A DNA stretch of 64,000 nucleotides from Liopterus haemorrhoidalis (Eukaryota; Arthropoda; Insecta; Coleoptera; Dytiscidae): contig OZ020616.1 of the NCBI GenBank assembly GCA_963971575.1, forward strand, positions 7,177,934-7,241,933, written 5' to 3'. The notes beneath the pieces were generated by a model. It did no database searches, was not told the origin of the DNA, and saw nothing but the letters and a program-made list of their open reading frames with translations. The translations under genes were made by a program, and so were the position numbers. Of the stretch, positions 52,735 through 63,946 are shown one piece after another. Numbering within the stretch: position 1 is the stretch's first letter; the number at the start of each line of letters is the position of its first letter.

Positions 52735-54235
52735 CCTTTATTTAACTTCAATATTTACAAGTTAAGTCAGCAAAAAGAAAATATACATAATATATTAATT
52801 TACATTCAATTTTGAAATTTATTTATATTGCATATCATTATTTAGAAATTCGTTTACAGAATAATATGGATTGCTCTGTAAAATTTATTTTAATTTATGT
52901 TTAAACTGTTTTATTTCTAACTGTCTATATGATAAGGGAATCTTGTTGTATGTCTTTGTATATGTTGAAACCTGCATTTACTCTATCAGATATTATCAGT
53001 CTGGATGTGGGTCTTGTTAAGTTGTGTTTCGAATGGATGTTGTAACTATGACACTCTTGACGGGTCGTATGGTTGCAGATATTTTTCTTGATTTCTAGAG
53101 CTTGTAAGACGATGAATTGTGCGTGTAACGTTAGAATTTTCTTATTTAGAAAAATAGGCTTGCAGGAAGCAGTCGGTGGTGCAGCAACAATTGCTCGAAC
53201 AGCTTTCTTTTGCAAGCGAAATATGTTTTCCGCTTGCGGTGAATTTCCCCATACGATTAAACCATATGTCATTATCGAGTGAAATAACGAATGATATACC
53301 GTTAAGGCCAAATCTTCATTAGATATCATTCTTTCTCGTCGTATTGCGTATATGGCACTATTTAGTTTCGCATTTATCTTGTAAATGTGGGTAATCCATG
53401 TCAATCCCGAGTCCAACCTCAAACCCAAGAAAACACTTGTGTCATCCTGCAAATTTCTTCTGTACGACGTAAATGTTATTGCTTTGGTTTTCTGGTTATT
53501 CAGAACTAATTCGTTTGCTTCGAATCATAATTTAGCTTCCACGTTGGCTACATCAGCTTTTCTTTTCAGTGTACAAGCATTCTTGTCGTGATTTATCAAG
53601 GTAGTATCATCAGCGTCATAGATGCAGTCGCACGTAAGATTACTTGGCAAATTATTTATGAAAATGATGAAGAGTAGTGGACCTAGAATAGTACCTTGTG
53701 GGACACCACATTTAACAATCTGAGATTCGCTCCATTCGGAATTGTAATCAATTATTTGCCTACGATTTTCTAGGTATGAAGTTATTAACTGATGGGCGGT
53801 ACCTCTAATTCCATAGTACTCTATTTTTTCCAAAATTAGTTCATGTGACATCCAAACGAAGACCTTACTAAGATCGCATAGTTGAAATAAGCATTCTTCA
53901 TGGTTGTCAAGTGCAGCACAAATTTGTTTAACTTATGTTATAATGGCATCGGTTGTACTTTTCTTGGGACGAAATCCAAATTGCTGTTCCAAAAAATAAG
54001 AGTGCTTGTCAAAAAAATACGTTAATTGTAAAGACATTACACGTTCGAAAATTTTGGAAAATACAGGGAGTATTGAAACTTTGTAGTTGTCAGGTAGACT
54101 TGGATCACACTTTTTGTATATGGGCCGGACTCTGGCTATCTTCATTTTTCCTGGAAAAACCCCTTGTTCTAGACAATGATTGACGATGTAGCACAATGAA
54201 TCTGCCATTTCAGAATCTATGTATTTCACCAGCTT
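52735..54235 (-). pseudogene. Jockey/CR1-like LINE reverse transcriptase relic
   Basis: Three minus-strand frames in the right order: 54229-53933 (ARVRPIYKKCDPSLPDNYKV, FSKIFERVM, QQFGFRPKKSTTDAI), 53851-53525 (SHELILEKIEYYGIRG, CGVPQGTILGPLLFIIFINN, DADD as the catalytic box) and 53452-52925 (thumb and C-terminal region, RLQKKAVRAIVAAP). The junctions are stops or frameshifts near 53930 and 53520. The ADD of the catalytic box survives. The 5' endonuclease is missing. The 3' end meets the TAA run of the R4-like tail. Confidence 0.8.
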
Positions 54236-55104
54236 TCAGTCAAGATCGAAGATATATTTACTTATTTTAGGTTTTATGTCCCTTATGATAGACAATGTCA
54301 TTATGCACCACTGGATGAAAGAATATTGTTAAACCGTTTACTGAAACATTCCTTAGTATTGGCAGACATAAAAGGACGAATAATAAACAAGAAAAGAAGG
54401 TCGACCAAGTGGCAGATGATTGCATGCTATTCAAAAAGACCTGCAAACACTGAAAGTAAAAGAATTGAAATCCAAAGCGAACAGGGATCCATGTTGAAAA
54501 AGCATGAAACAAATCTTTAATCATTTTTGCCTGCTTCACTGGTTTTAATAATTATTGTAATACTTTTATAATCATCTTTTAATATAATTTTAACCTAATA
54601 TTCACGTTTTATAACACTATGGTGATTATGTGAATGTGTTTACCACTCAATTTAGTGTAAATCTGGACAAGAACAATGAACTGGGAAAGGCTTATGTTCA
54701 TATTCACCACTGGAGAGTTTACTACTTTGTTCGTCGTGCATGTACCTGTATTGTAACTATGTTGCTAATTTTGTATTAGATCCATTATTAATTTTGGAAG
54801 TACAACACCATCGCTTGAGATCTACATAAATTATATTGTAAATTCAAAAACGTTGGCTGCCACATGATCTATCATTCAATTTATCTAGACCAAAGTATGT
54901 CAAATTGTGTCAACTTATTTGAATAGTATTTACATAAAATTGTACAAAATTTTTCTTTAAAACTTGAATTACGAATTTTTATCAAAGAATTTGTGGAGTT
55001 TTTTCATCAATACACACACTGGCAAATTTAAAGGAACAGATTGAAAATTACGTTTTTTTTTTTAAATTTTATTATTTTGTAGCCTATATCTAGATAGCTT
55101 TGAA
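54236..55104. other. Spacer, one uncertain frame
   Basis: A lysine-rich 64-codon frame at 54326-54520 on the plus strand has no recognisable similarity. The rest is AT-rich. Confidence 0.35.
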
Positions 55105-55370
55105 TGCTCTACTAAGCAATGAACGAAGATTGTATCGACACCAAGGAGAACAAAATGAAACTAACAAAAACTACTGTATCTTTTGGTGGAGGTCCAATTA
55201 TGGGTGGAATATGTTTAGGAGCTGGCACAGAGTTATTGGTGATTGATGGCGGAGCGTTAACTGCAGATAGGTACATCAGAGATATTCTTGAAGACGATGT
55301 TGTTACTCATTATACTTCCAATAGTAATTTTCATCCCTTTTTGAGGTCTCAGAATTATTGATAGCCCAAA
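55105..55370 (+). pseudogene. Tc1-like transposase fragment
   Basis: The frame from 55119 contains VSFGGGPIMGGICLGAGTEL, LVIDGGALTADRYIRDILED and DVV. It matches the central DDE portion of Tc1-type transposases between the first and second catalytic Asp (the MGGIS..GRT.L..i.gg.lTA.rY...IL block). The flanking parts with the catalytic Asp residues are absent or unreadable. No terminal repeats recognised. Fragmentary and inactive. Confidence 0.7.
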
Positions 55371-56349
55371 AGTCATTCTATTATCACCTCTGTCCTCCCA
55401 TTTTACCATATAGGCCGTGTCTTCAACGCTATAGCTCTGAAATTTTAATAAATCCTCAGTCAAAATGTATAACTATTTATATAAAGATACAAAGTAACAA
55501 AATATAAACTATTTTAGATCATGTAGTACCAAGTAATTCCCAAATTTAACGTTATGCTTCATCTTCAATAATAAAAAATAGTGTATTGGGCCCGGTAGTT
55601 TAATTTCAACCACCTGTATACTATTGATAAAATATTAATATATGTGTTTATTCTCATAAAGAATTATTTTAAGCAATTCTGTTCCTTATTTATTAATTGT
55701 TAATGACTATATTCCTTAATGAGCTTTATCATAATTAGCCATCTTGATATGTAGTGATACGTGATTTTTGCAAGTGGCGTCTTAATTTTTTTCTGACGTT
55801 TTTAGTTATTTTTAAGTGATAAAAGTGCAGGAAATACTTGAAATAGTGTGTTATAGTGTGGACTTTAGTGTTTGGACTCCATGCAGACCAAAATTGGAGC
55901 GACTGGAAAGGTATTAGTAGAAATTTTTGTGTGATGTCATTGTTATGTAGAATGTGCTTATATGGACAATATAGAAACACATATGCATAAACTATCGGCT
56001 ATAACTAGAGAAACAAAACTATTTTTTAAATCATTTTCATAAATCCCGATTATAGACTAAAGAAATATTGAATTATATTGGTATAGCAATAACAAGTTAA
56101 AGACGTCTTTAACTTCGAGTTGTGTACGTGGTGATTTTATTTTATCTGATTGACTGACTGAAGATGTGCATACTACCCATGCACGAAACGTTTCATATTT
56201 TATAAATTGACAAGAACATTTTAATAAACTGACGAATAAAAGAGAACCTGCGTTTTATTTTATATATATATGTATTTGTATTTATGGTTATTCCGTTCCA
56301 ATAATGTAATTATGAATGTTTTTGGGAATAGCGGTGGAGAAAAGTATAT
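55371..56349. other. AT-rich spacer
   Basis: No gene. A CGAAACGTTT motif at about 56185 resembles retroelement-end sequence but is too short to assign. Confidence 0.4.
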
Positions 56350-56422
56350 ATATATAGGGGGCCGCAGACAATATTTAAGTTATTTTGGGGCGTCCCATGC
56401 CAGAAAAGGTTGAGAAACACTG
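56350..56422. mobile_element. hAT-like terminal fragment
   Basis: TGCCAGAAAAGGTTGAGAAA followed by CACTG is the complement of a CAGTG..TCTCAACC..TTTCTGG type hAT terminus. Only this end is recognised. Confidence 0.5.
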
Positions 56423-57057
56423 ATTTACAGCAAAGTATATATTACAAAAACTGTACGGCGTACGAGTACTACAGCTAGTATTAAATATATTCCCACTCTT
56501 CACTTATCACATACTGCGCAACACGAGCAGAATGTGCATTTTTTTTTTTATCAATTCTCGTTTACATTCGTCTCAATTGGAGAAATGTCTACAACATCAA
56601 AAGGCACTCATTACTTCTACCATAATTTAATGATATTCCCTTCTATTTAGTCACATGTCAAATTAGAATATTTTCTTGAAAGCACCTGATCAAATAACTC
56701 CAAAGCAAATCTAATTAACATATTTACATTGATGTTAAACATACCTAAATATCAGTAAGTGCTGCATTTAATCTAGGCCCTGTAGTAAAGGGAGGCTAAA
56801 GTAAACAAAACTTCATTTTGATTTGATAACAAGTAGAGTAGTTGTAAAATAAACGAACTCAATTTAACTAAATTCAATCTAGTGTAATTGTACAAATATA
56901 AACACTCCACCCCTGTAGTTTTAGAGGGGGATTCAAATACTTTTCACTTTAATTATGTTATTATATGCACGTTGGGGTGATTAGAAAAATATGTATTTTA
57001 TTTTCAAATTTAATATCGTGACTTCACAAAAGTTCTGAGCCCTGTTATATAACTTTT
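56423..57057. other. AT-rich spacer
   Basis: No feature recognised. Confidence 0.4.
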
Positions 57058-57316
57058 TATTGACCGCCAACATATATAAGGGAGGTATTGTGATCATACC
57101 AATTTTGACGTTTCGGGATTTCGATGGATCTCCACGAATTGAGGTCTCTACATAACGTTTTGAGTATTTTTAGCATGATGACTGTCGGTCTGTCTGTCCG
57201 TCCGTCTGTCTGTCTGTTCGTCTGTCCGTCTGTCTGTCCGTCTGTCTGTCCGTCTGTCTGTGTACACTTGCAGAGCAAATTCGGCTGAAAGGATTTTTAT
57301 GAAACTTCATATTTAA
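57058..57316 (-). repeat. GTCTG/GACA-family repeat, copy e
   Basis: From GACCGCCAACATATATAAGG to ATGAAACTTCATATTTAAG, with the GTCT/GTCC microsatellite at 57183-57262. The far third of the family is missing. Confidence 0.75.
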
Positions 57317-57734
57317 GTTGAATAAAAGAATTCTTGACCGTATTTTATAGATAAATGTATATTTGGTATTTTCTTGGGTTTCGGTCGATAATTAAAAGCA
57401 AATTTAGTCAAATATTTAAAAAGATTTATTTACTTGCTAACTAGTTCCGATTCTATCTGAACCATTCTCAAAGCCTAAAAATAAGTACATGTATGTTAAA
57501 ATAAATTACATAAAGTAAATATAAAATTAATAATAAATAAAATATAAAATTAAACATTATTACACTTACTTGCAAAGATATTATAAAAATCAGAGTTAAA
57601 ATTATAAAATTTGAAACATTAAAATTTTGTAAGTTAACGGATAAAAAAGAATTCATAATTCAAAATATCCAGAAAGAAGAAGAACTAAGAGACATATTAC
57701 GTAATAGATGCACTAATATTAGTACAAATATAAG
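57317..57734. other. AT-rich spacer
   Basis: No feature recognised. Confidence 0.4.
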
Positions 57735-57790
57735 TACTTTATGATGGCGGTCGGTCCTGTGGTGGCCACAGCTGATTTTTTATATTAACC
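57735..57790. mobile_element. hAT subterminal fragment
   Basis: AAGTACTTTATGATGGCGGT and CGGTCCTGTGGTGGCCACAG match the complement of the left-end region of the 7415-11814 hAT element almost exactly. Confidence 0.6.
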
Positions 57791-58499
57791 ACGACTGGAC
57801 AAAATAAAAATAAAAATAGATATTAAAAATCTTATGAATGGTTTCGAATATTTAATGCATACATTGAGTACTTATTAATTCATGGATGATAAGACAAGTC
57901 TAAACATTAGATTAATACCTGACTCTCATGTAGTTTTGGAGGTCTAGAAACAGTTGGAGACTTAAGATGTTAGCAGATAACAGCCCAATATTAAACAACT
58001 ATTGAGCTATATATTGATCTGTCGACACTTTAACTAGTTGAAACTCACTTTTAGACAAAATGTATTCATTTAAAAACCTTTTAACTAATAAGATCATATA
58101 TATACCCATCATATATTAGATTTTTGCAAAAGTTCATATGTTCACATTAGTGGCGCAGCCAGAATTTTATCTTGGGGAGGGCCGAATCAAATTTAGAAGG
58201 AACGTGGGCCGCATACAGCCGTCAAACTATATTTTTGTGGCCCCTGAAGCGTTAATGAAAATCACTTGAGCTTATTTAGGGGAAAAATATATTTAAAAAT
58301 GTAAAATATACTCTCTTCCCGTTTCCTGTTCATAAAAAAAAAATTCAAGAAACCCTTCGGTATATTTAAAGTTCCGTCACTGTTTATCATTTTGTATGAA
58401 AAATAGACCGTGATCCAAATCAGTTCGACACCTCTGCTGTTGGATATTGATGTTTATATCAAATAATAATTCCATTATTTGTTGATAAAAAAAGTAATT
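57791..58499. other. AT-rich spacer
   Basis: At 58149 a TAGTGGCGCAGCCAGAATTT segment resembles a hAT-like end. No partner was found and no gene is seen. Confidence 0.35.
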
Positions 58500-59325
58500 G
58501 TTAATCTATGTATCAAAAACTTTCGTTTGATATCCGTCAGAAGGTAGTGTATATACAATTTTACACGAAAATTTCAGCATGCGTAAATTGGGTTTCGCTT
58601 ACACCGGACCAAAAACAACAACGCGTCGACGATTCAGAGCGCTGTTTGGAGCTGTTCAAGCGAGATAAAAAAGATTTCTTGCGTCGGTATGTGACAATGG
58701 ATGAAACATGGATCCACTACTACACACCAGAATCAAAAAGATCGTCAGCTGAGCGGACAGCAGTCGGTGAAAGTCGTCCAAAGCGACCAAAAACTCAAAA
58801 GTCAGCTGGCAAGGTTATGGCATCCGTATTTTGGGACGCGCATGGTATTTTGTTTATCGACTATCTTGTGAAAGGTAAAACTATCAATAGCAAATGCTAC
58901 ATGGCATTATTGGATCGATTGAGTGTAGTAATCAAGTAAAAACAGCTTCACATGCAAAAGAAAACAGTGCTCTTTCACCAAGACAACGCCCCGTGTCACA
59001 AGTCGATGAAAACGATGGTTAAATTGAATGAATTATGCTTCGAATTGCTTCCGCACTCACTGTACTCTCCAGATCTGACCCCCAGCGACTACTGGCTTTT
59101 TTCAGACCTTAAAAAGATGCTCCAGGGAAAGAAATATGATTCAAATGAAGAAGTGATTGCCGAAACCGAGGCCTATTTTGAGGGAAAAGACAAATCGTTC
59201 TACAAATAGGGCATCGAAAAGTTCAGCGTTGGAATGAATGTTTCACTCTTGAAGGAAAGTATGTTAATGAATAAAGTCGAATTTGTAAAAAAAGTTAGAC
59301 CGGAGAGTTGTTGAGCGACGTGGTA
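58500..59325 (+). mobile_element. irritans-like mariner, 5' part deleted
   Basis: Carries most of a Himar-like transposase but not its N-terminal DNA-binding part. The right end near 59292-59320 (TTAGACCGGAGAGTTGTTGA) resembles a decayed irritans-group terminus. The left end is not recognised. Confidence 0.65.
58560..59277 (+). pseudogene. irritans-like mariner transposase, catalytic domain
   Basis: From about 58590 the frame reads SLTPDQKQQRVDDSERCLEL, then YVTMDETWIHYYTPESKRSS (first Asp) and KSAGKVMASVFWDAHGILFI. After an in-frame TAA (58937-58939), HQDNAPCHKSM (second Asp) and SPDLTPSDYWLF (third Asp) follow in the same frame. All three catalytic Asp with DD34D spacing are intact. A TAG at 59207-59209 and a 1-nt shift precede the C-terminal RWNECFTLEGKY. 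The first ~110 residues, including the HTH region, are missing, so it is dead despite an intact active site. Confidence 0.85.
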
Positions 59326-59459
59326 CTATGTTTACAAATCAAAAGCTTCACTAACTGGGTGGACCTATTTAATTAAAAAATTCTAACGAGATAGATTATT
59401 TCCATTCATGCCATTAATTGTACTCACTACTGGCGTTTTTAACTTTTATTGAGGTTTAC
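59326..59459. other. Short spacer
   Basis: No feature recognised before the T tract at 59462. Confidence 0.4.
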
Positions 59460-60770
59460 TTTATTTTTTTTTTTTTTTTTTTTTTATTTATAATTAGAGA
59501 CGCATCAGCGTGCTGCTATTAGCGTCTTTATAACAGTTACATTGGTGTACAATTTTTGGTTTTACATTAATTACATTTTATAATGAGTAGATTTATTTAA
59601 TAGTTAAATATATTTGTTTAATTTTGTGGCTATCAGAAAATTAAGGGTCTTCTGTAGTTGCACTGGGTCGTTGCATAGGGCTTCGCACAAATTGTTGGGC
59701 ATCGCATGCTTTCTTCTTTCTTCGTCATATTGGGGACACTCGGTGAGGACATGTTTTACTGAGGTTTTTGTGTGGCAGGTAGGGCATCTATCGGTTGTTG
59801 TGCTGTCAAACAAGAACTTGTGTGTTAGTTGGCAGTGCCCTATTCTTAACCTGGTTATAAGTATTTGTTCTCTTCTAGAGCCGGGTATTTTCCACGGTTT
59901 AATAGTGTTCTTGATCTCTCTTAATTTGTTTTCTGATGTACGCTGCCACTCTATTTCCCACTGTTCCATTATTTGCTTTTTTGCATAATTCTTCCAGTCA
60001 TAGTCTAAGCTTTTAAGGTGTTCTTCGGGGTGGATTAAATTCGTGCCCTCTCTTGCTTTTTGGTCCGCCGCTTCATTTCCATTTATCCCGACATGTGATG
60101 GTACCCAGATGAAGTGTACGGTGTTTTGCTCTAGCTGGAGTTGGTGGATGAGCTCTTGGATTCGTCCTGTGAAGGGGTGTTGTGTGTATGGATGGCATAT
60201 GTCTTGTAAAGCACTGAGTGAGTCTGTAATTATTAAATATCTTTGGTGTTCTTCATTTTTTTCTTTAATTTGCTCGAGTGCTTTTAGGATAGCGAATACC
60301 TCTGCGGTGTATGTACTGCTTTCATCCGGTAGTCTATATGACATACTGGATTGTGGGAGTACTATACCTGCCCCTGTTTTATTGTCCACTCTGGATCCAT
60401 CTGTGTATATTTTTTGACCATCACCAACTTTTTCACATATTTCCGCAAATAACTGTTGTAATTGTAGTGGTAAGGTACTATTTTTTGGGTACTTTACAAG
60501 CTCAGTGTTAGAAGTCGGGCGTGTAATTGTCCAAGGAGGGTATCGGATGGTATACTTAGGTAGTATTTGTGGAATATTAGAGTCTATTTCGCTGAGGGTG
60601 TGAACAATTTCGGTTTGAAGTGGGTACTGATTGCGGAGCTCTGTATGGGGTCCCGGTTTGAATATTACTTTATTTTTAAGAGTATAAAACATGTGTAATA
60701 ATATTTTTTTTGAATTACGTTTAAGAAAAATCAAGTTCAGGGCATAAGTACGTCTGTTCCCTAGTTATCA
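59460..60770 (-). mobile_element. 5'-truncated I-type LINE with RNase H, copy 2
   Basis: Minus strand. The coding part is 60734-59604 and extends upstream as RRTYALN. The 3' UTR contains a hairpin (AGACGCATCAGC...TTAGCGTCT, 59495-59525) and ends at an A tract (T run 59462-59485 on the plus strand). Related to 25308-26669. Confidence 0.8.
59604..60755 (-). CDS. I-type LINE pol fragment: RNase H plus C-terminal domain, frame intact
   Basis: An uninterrupted 376-codon frame without its upstream endonuclease and RT. The RNase H domain spans roughly residues 105-230, with all four acidic positions: YTDGS, YTAEVFAILKALE, ITDSLSALQD and VGINGNEAADQKA. RNase H would degrade the RNA template of the cDNA during retrotransposition. 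Next comes the C-terminal domain GSRREQILITRLRIGHCQLT with a knuckle CPTCHTKTSVKHVLTECPQY. The frame begins without a proper ATG (TTG at 60734; in-frame codons continue to about 60755), so it is a truncated piece and not a gene. It retains more than copy 1, which has lost the last Asp. Confidence 0.8.
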   Translation of the reverse strand, partial: RRTYALNLIFLKRNSKKILLHMFYTLKNKVIFKPGPHTELRNQYPLQTEIVHTLSEIDSNIPQILPKYTIRYPPWTITRPTSNTELVKYPKNSTLPLQLQQLFAEICEKVGDGQKIYTDGSRVDNKTGAGIVLPQSSMSYRLPDESSTYTAEVFAILKALEQIKEKNEEHQRYLIITDSLSALQDICHPYTQHPFTGRIQELIHQLQLEQNTVHFIWVPSHVGINGNEAADQKAREGTNLIHPEEHLKSLDYDWKNYAKKQIMEQWEIEWQRTSENKLREIKNTIKPWKIPGSRREQILITRLRIGHCQLTHKFLFDSTTTDRCPTCHTKTSVKHVLTECPQYDEERRKHAMPNNLCEALCNDPVQLQKTLNFLIATKLNKYI

Positions 60771-61377
60771 CTAACCAATACATAACCGGAGATGAAAAAA
60801 CCTGGCTATCGACTAGTAGATTACGATATTTAATTAAAAAATATGTTAAATAATTACCGTAATCTACTAGATATATATCTTTTTTCGTAAAGTGATTATC
60901 TTCTGGCTGTCTGAAGCTATACGCATCCCAATATTTAGGAGTGAAAAAGTCATTTCAGTGGATTTTATTTGTGAATCCGCGAAAAGCTCCCTCATTAAAC
61001 AGAATGGAATCGATCTGTGGTCGGCGATGAGTAGGCGATGGAAACGGTCCGTTCCTCCGCTCTACCAAAGCTTTGAAGGTGAAAGCTGTCTGTACACGGG
61101 AAAGCTCTCTTTGCCAAACAAACGGCTTTGTTGTTTCTTATTATCCGAGCCACGTTATGGCGCTTCTTTGTACTGATTTATTGTCAGTTTTGAGGTGGCC
61201 TATTTTTAAATCTGACTCAGTTAACACAGAGACGAACTGGGTTACCAGTTCATTATTATGCATTTAAAAACAAAAAGCTATGAACTATTTTTTATTCATA
61301 TAACAAAACATATGATAAAAGGAGGAAATATGGCAGTAATTTTGTTGATTTGGGCAAGATGGATATACTTTTTTTTT
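60771..61377. other. Spacer with hairpin, gene not established
   Basis: CTAGTAGATTACG at about 60816 pairs with CGTAATCTACTAG at about 60860. The segment 60950-61200 is less AT-rich and has a 94-codon plus frame (60892-61176) of unknown relationship. Confidence 0.35.
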
Positions 61378-61430
61378 AAATTTATTTGAGTGCTTCGGCA
61401 ACTTTGGCCATTAGCACTATATAGGATATA
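61378..61430 (-). repeat. LINE-like 3' hairpin remnant
   Basis: GTGCTTCGGCAACTTTGGCC plus ATTAGCAC resembles the 3' hairpins of the I-type LINEs at 25325 and 59495. Confidence 0.4.
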
Positions 61431-61654
61431 CTTTGAAGTTCATCATTAATGTAACACAGGGTAAAGGTGAATGTGGTGGAAAAAATAATACACGTACAAT
61501 TAACCCTTAAATGCACATTTTGATAAAATGGTCCAAAAAATCTTTTTTCTTTATTGTTGAAAATAAATATACAAGCTCATTTGCGTGTAAAAAGTGAATT
61601 TCAGTCGGAGGAATGATGGTTTTATATTTTAAATTCTAACTTCTTATATTCTAT
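61431..61654. other. AT-rich spacer
   Basis: Includes TTAACCCTTAAATGCACA at 61500-61517, a possible single piggyBac-like end. Otherwise nothing. Confidence 0.35.
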
Positions 61655-61830
61655 ATTTTGTGTAGTTCTGATGAAGAAATAAATTATTTCGAAACCGGTC
61701 AGCTAGATCTAGTTGAATTTTATTTATGTCCGCAACCCGTACAGCCTTCTCGTACGGCTTGTTGGATAATGTATTTATTACAAGAACACAACGTTTTGAT
61801 CAATAATATTTAGCTTCTTCAGCTGCTCTT
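61655..61830 (+). repeat. Dispersed terminal-like motifs, copy 2
   Basis: GTTCTGATGAAGAAATAAAT, TTTCGAAACCGGTCAGC and CCCGTACAGCC parallel 22436-22545. ACAACGTTTTGATCAA and CTTCTTCAGCTG parallel 40335-40380. Probably retroelement ends, class unresolved. Confidence 0.4.
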
Positions 61831-61939
61831 CTATTATAATTTTATTTTATTATGATCCCAGACGGGACTGACCCAGTAAAGTGCACACATTTACAATTTA
61901 CAATGTTTACAAATTAAAATGTTATTACAAAATTATATT

Positions 61940-62540
61940 TACTTTTTTACTTGATTAAATAGAAGAATATTGAGGATCATTTATAGTATGCAATTTATTA
62001 ATACATAATTTCCAGAATTTTTGTTTGGAACAATTGAAAATATGTATATGAGAAAAAAAGAGATTATACGTAGTGGAAAGTCTAATGATGGGCGAGTTAG
62101 TGACTGAATTTGTGTTTGAACTGGTTTGATGGAATAGGTTAGTACTTCTGGTATTGTATGTAGGGATTCGAAATTCGATAAGATGCAGGAGTTCGCTAGA
62201 AGAAGTTATGTTATTAACTATTCGGTAAAGCATCAACATGTCAGATAAAATACGACGTTTTTGAAGCGGTAGAATATTTATTCCGCGACAGGAATCGTAT
62301 TAGTTATCGTATTGGACATTACGTTTAAAGCAGAAATACTTTATGGCTTTTTTCTGAATTTTTTCAAATTTGATAATGTATTTGTCGTTCGAACTATTCC
62401 AGATAACGGATGAATAGTTCAAGATACTAGAGACGTACGCAAAGTAAAGATTTTTCAAAACGTTTATAGAATTAAAACTTTTAGTAGTGCCAATTATAAA
62501 ACCTAACATTTTTAGGGCTCTGCCGCATACGCACAAAGTT
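61940..62540 (-). pseudogene. Jockey/CR1-like LINE C-terminal relic
   Basis: The minus-strand frame 62536-62300 reads ALKMLGFIIGTTKSFNSINV, LKNLYFAYVSSILNYSSVIW and KFEKIQKKAIKYF, the thumb region of Jockey/CR1-type RTs. After an interruption, 62239-61955 reads FRIPTYNTRSTNLFHQTSSN, the C-terminal block, also seen in the LINE at 20430-21815 (KIPIYNTRISEHLSLP). Palm and endonuclease are missing. Confidence 0.7.
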
Positions 62541-62635
62541 TTAATCTAGAAGCACTCCTGGATCTTTAATTAATAATACAAAATAAATAGACGTTTCGTG
62601 TGTAGCATAAAAATGTCGTAAGTAACAATATTATA

Positions 62636-63944
62636 CAAGGTGTCTCAAAAGATATTTTATATTTATTTAGCTTACTGCGTGAATGAAACGTATCCGAGGG
62701 GCGCGGGGGTTATGTCAATCGGTAGCCTGGCTCTTGGGAATTTAGTCGCTATGGAGCGTTTCTCGGGAGCAGACCGCGCGTTATGCGTGCGAGAGTTTTA
62801 CAAAAACGGTGATTCGGCGACTGTAGCGCGTAAAAAATTCTGCAGTATTCGAGGTTTTCGCCACTTAAATGATGCGCCAAGCATTCCTCTCATTCGACAT
62901 TGGGTTAAAAAGTTTGAAGAGACTGGTACAACGCTGGATAAATCAAAATCCGGGCGACCTAGGTCATCAAGAACGGTAGAAAACGTGAAGAATGTTAATC
63001 AGTCTGTTCGTGACGACCCGAACCTTTCAATTCGGAAGCGCGCAAGTGCTTTAAATGTGCATATATCATCTTTACATCGCATTATGCACAAAGACCTAAA
63101 GCTGCACCCCTACAAAATTCAATTGGTGCAAGAATTAAAGCCCCAAGATGCCAGTCAGAGGCTTAATTTCGTAAATCAGGTGATTGAGCGTTTTTCAACG
63201 TTTATCAACATTTTGTTTTCGGATGAAGCTCATTTTCATCTTAATGGCCACGTAAATAAGCAGAACTGCCGCTACTGGAGTGCAACGAATCCGAAACGCA
63301 AACATCAGAAACCCCTACATTCGCCTAAAGTGACCGTATGGGCTGCGATGTCGGCGCGAGGAATTATCGGCCCTTACTTTTTTGAAGACGAAAGGGGGCG
63401 TGCAGTTACAGTGAATTCAGAGTGTTATGTGGAGATGTTAGACAACTTCTTGGTACCTGAACTGCAAAACTTTCTGGCTATAACCAAAGAACATGGTTCC
63501 AACAAGACGGAGCAACTTCACACACGTCCAATATGTCTCTGCCATGTGTTCGTGAAATTTTCTCAGGCAAATTGATCTCCCGTAGAGGTGACATAAATTG
63601 GCCTCCACGCAGTCCAGATTTAACCCCTATGGACTTTTTCCTATGGGGTTATCTTAAATCTAAAGTTTACGCCAATAAACCGACTTCACTGGCGCATTTG
63701 AAAGAAAATATCCGTCACGAAATGGCAGCCATCCCTGAGTCCACCTGCCGAGACGTCATAAGTAAATTTACTGTTCGATTAAATGAGTGCCGAGAACGCG
63801 AGGGTCTACATTTAGACGATATTATTTTTAAGAAATAAATCCCCAAAAAGTGTATTTTAATAATTAATAAACATTTTTTCTATATACGGCTTACTTTTTT
63901 TTTAATCGATCCACTAAATATAAAATTTCTTTTGAGACACCTTG
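62636..63944 (+). mobile_element. Near-intact DD41D-type mariner
   Basis: Terminal repeats start CAAGGTGTCTCAAAAGA and match over about 31 bp with one mismatch. TA flanks both sides (62634-62635 and 63945-63946). The 1309-bp length is normal for an autonomous mariner. Internal sequence is almost fully coding on the plus strand. It looks like the youngest DNA transposon in the window. Confidence 0.93.
62751..63838 (+). pseudogene. DD41D mariner-type transposase with a single 1-nt frameshift
   Basis: ATG 62751 is chosen because the protein then begins MERFSGADRALCVREFYKNG, and upstream codons fall in the terminal region. HTH blocks run to about residue 130 (HVKK-like linker, GRPRSSRTVENVK, HRIMHKDLKLHPYKI). 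The first catalytic Asp is in FSDEAHFHLNGH. The frame breaks near 63493, where one T seems missing before GGTTCC. The next frame gives WFQQDGAT (second Asp), then SPDLTPMDFFLWGYLKSKVY (third Asp) and ends LDDIIFKK. From the second to the third Asp there are 41 residues, hence DD41D. With the lesion ignored it would span about 362 residues, a normal length. Confidence 0.9.
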
Positions 63945-63946
63945 TA

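Noticed and set aside
61500..61517. Third piggyBac element (TTAACCCTTAAATGCACA)
   Set aside because: No matching inverted end with TTAA was found downstream or upstream.
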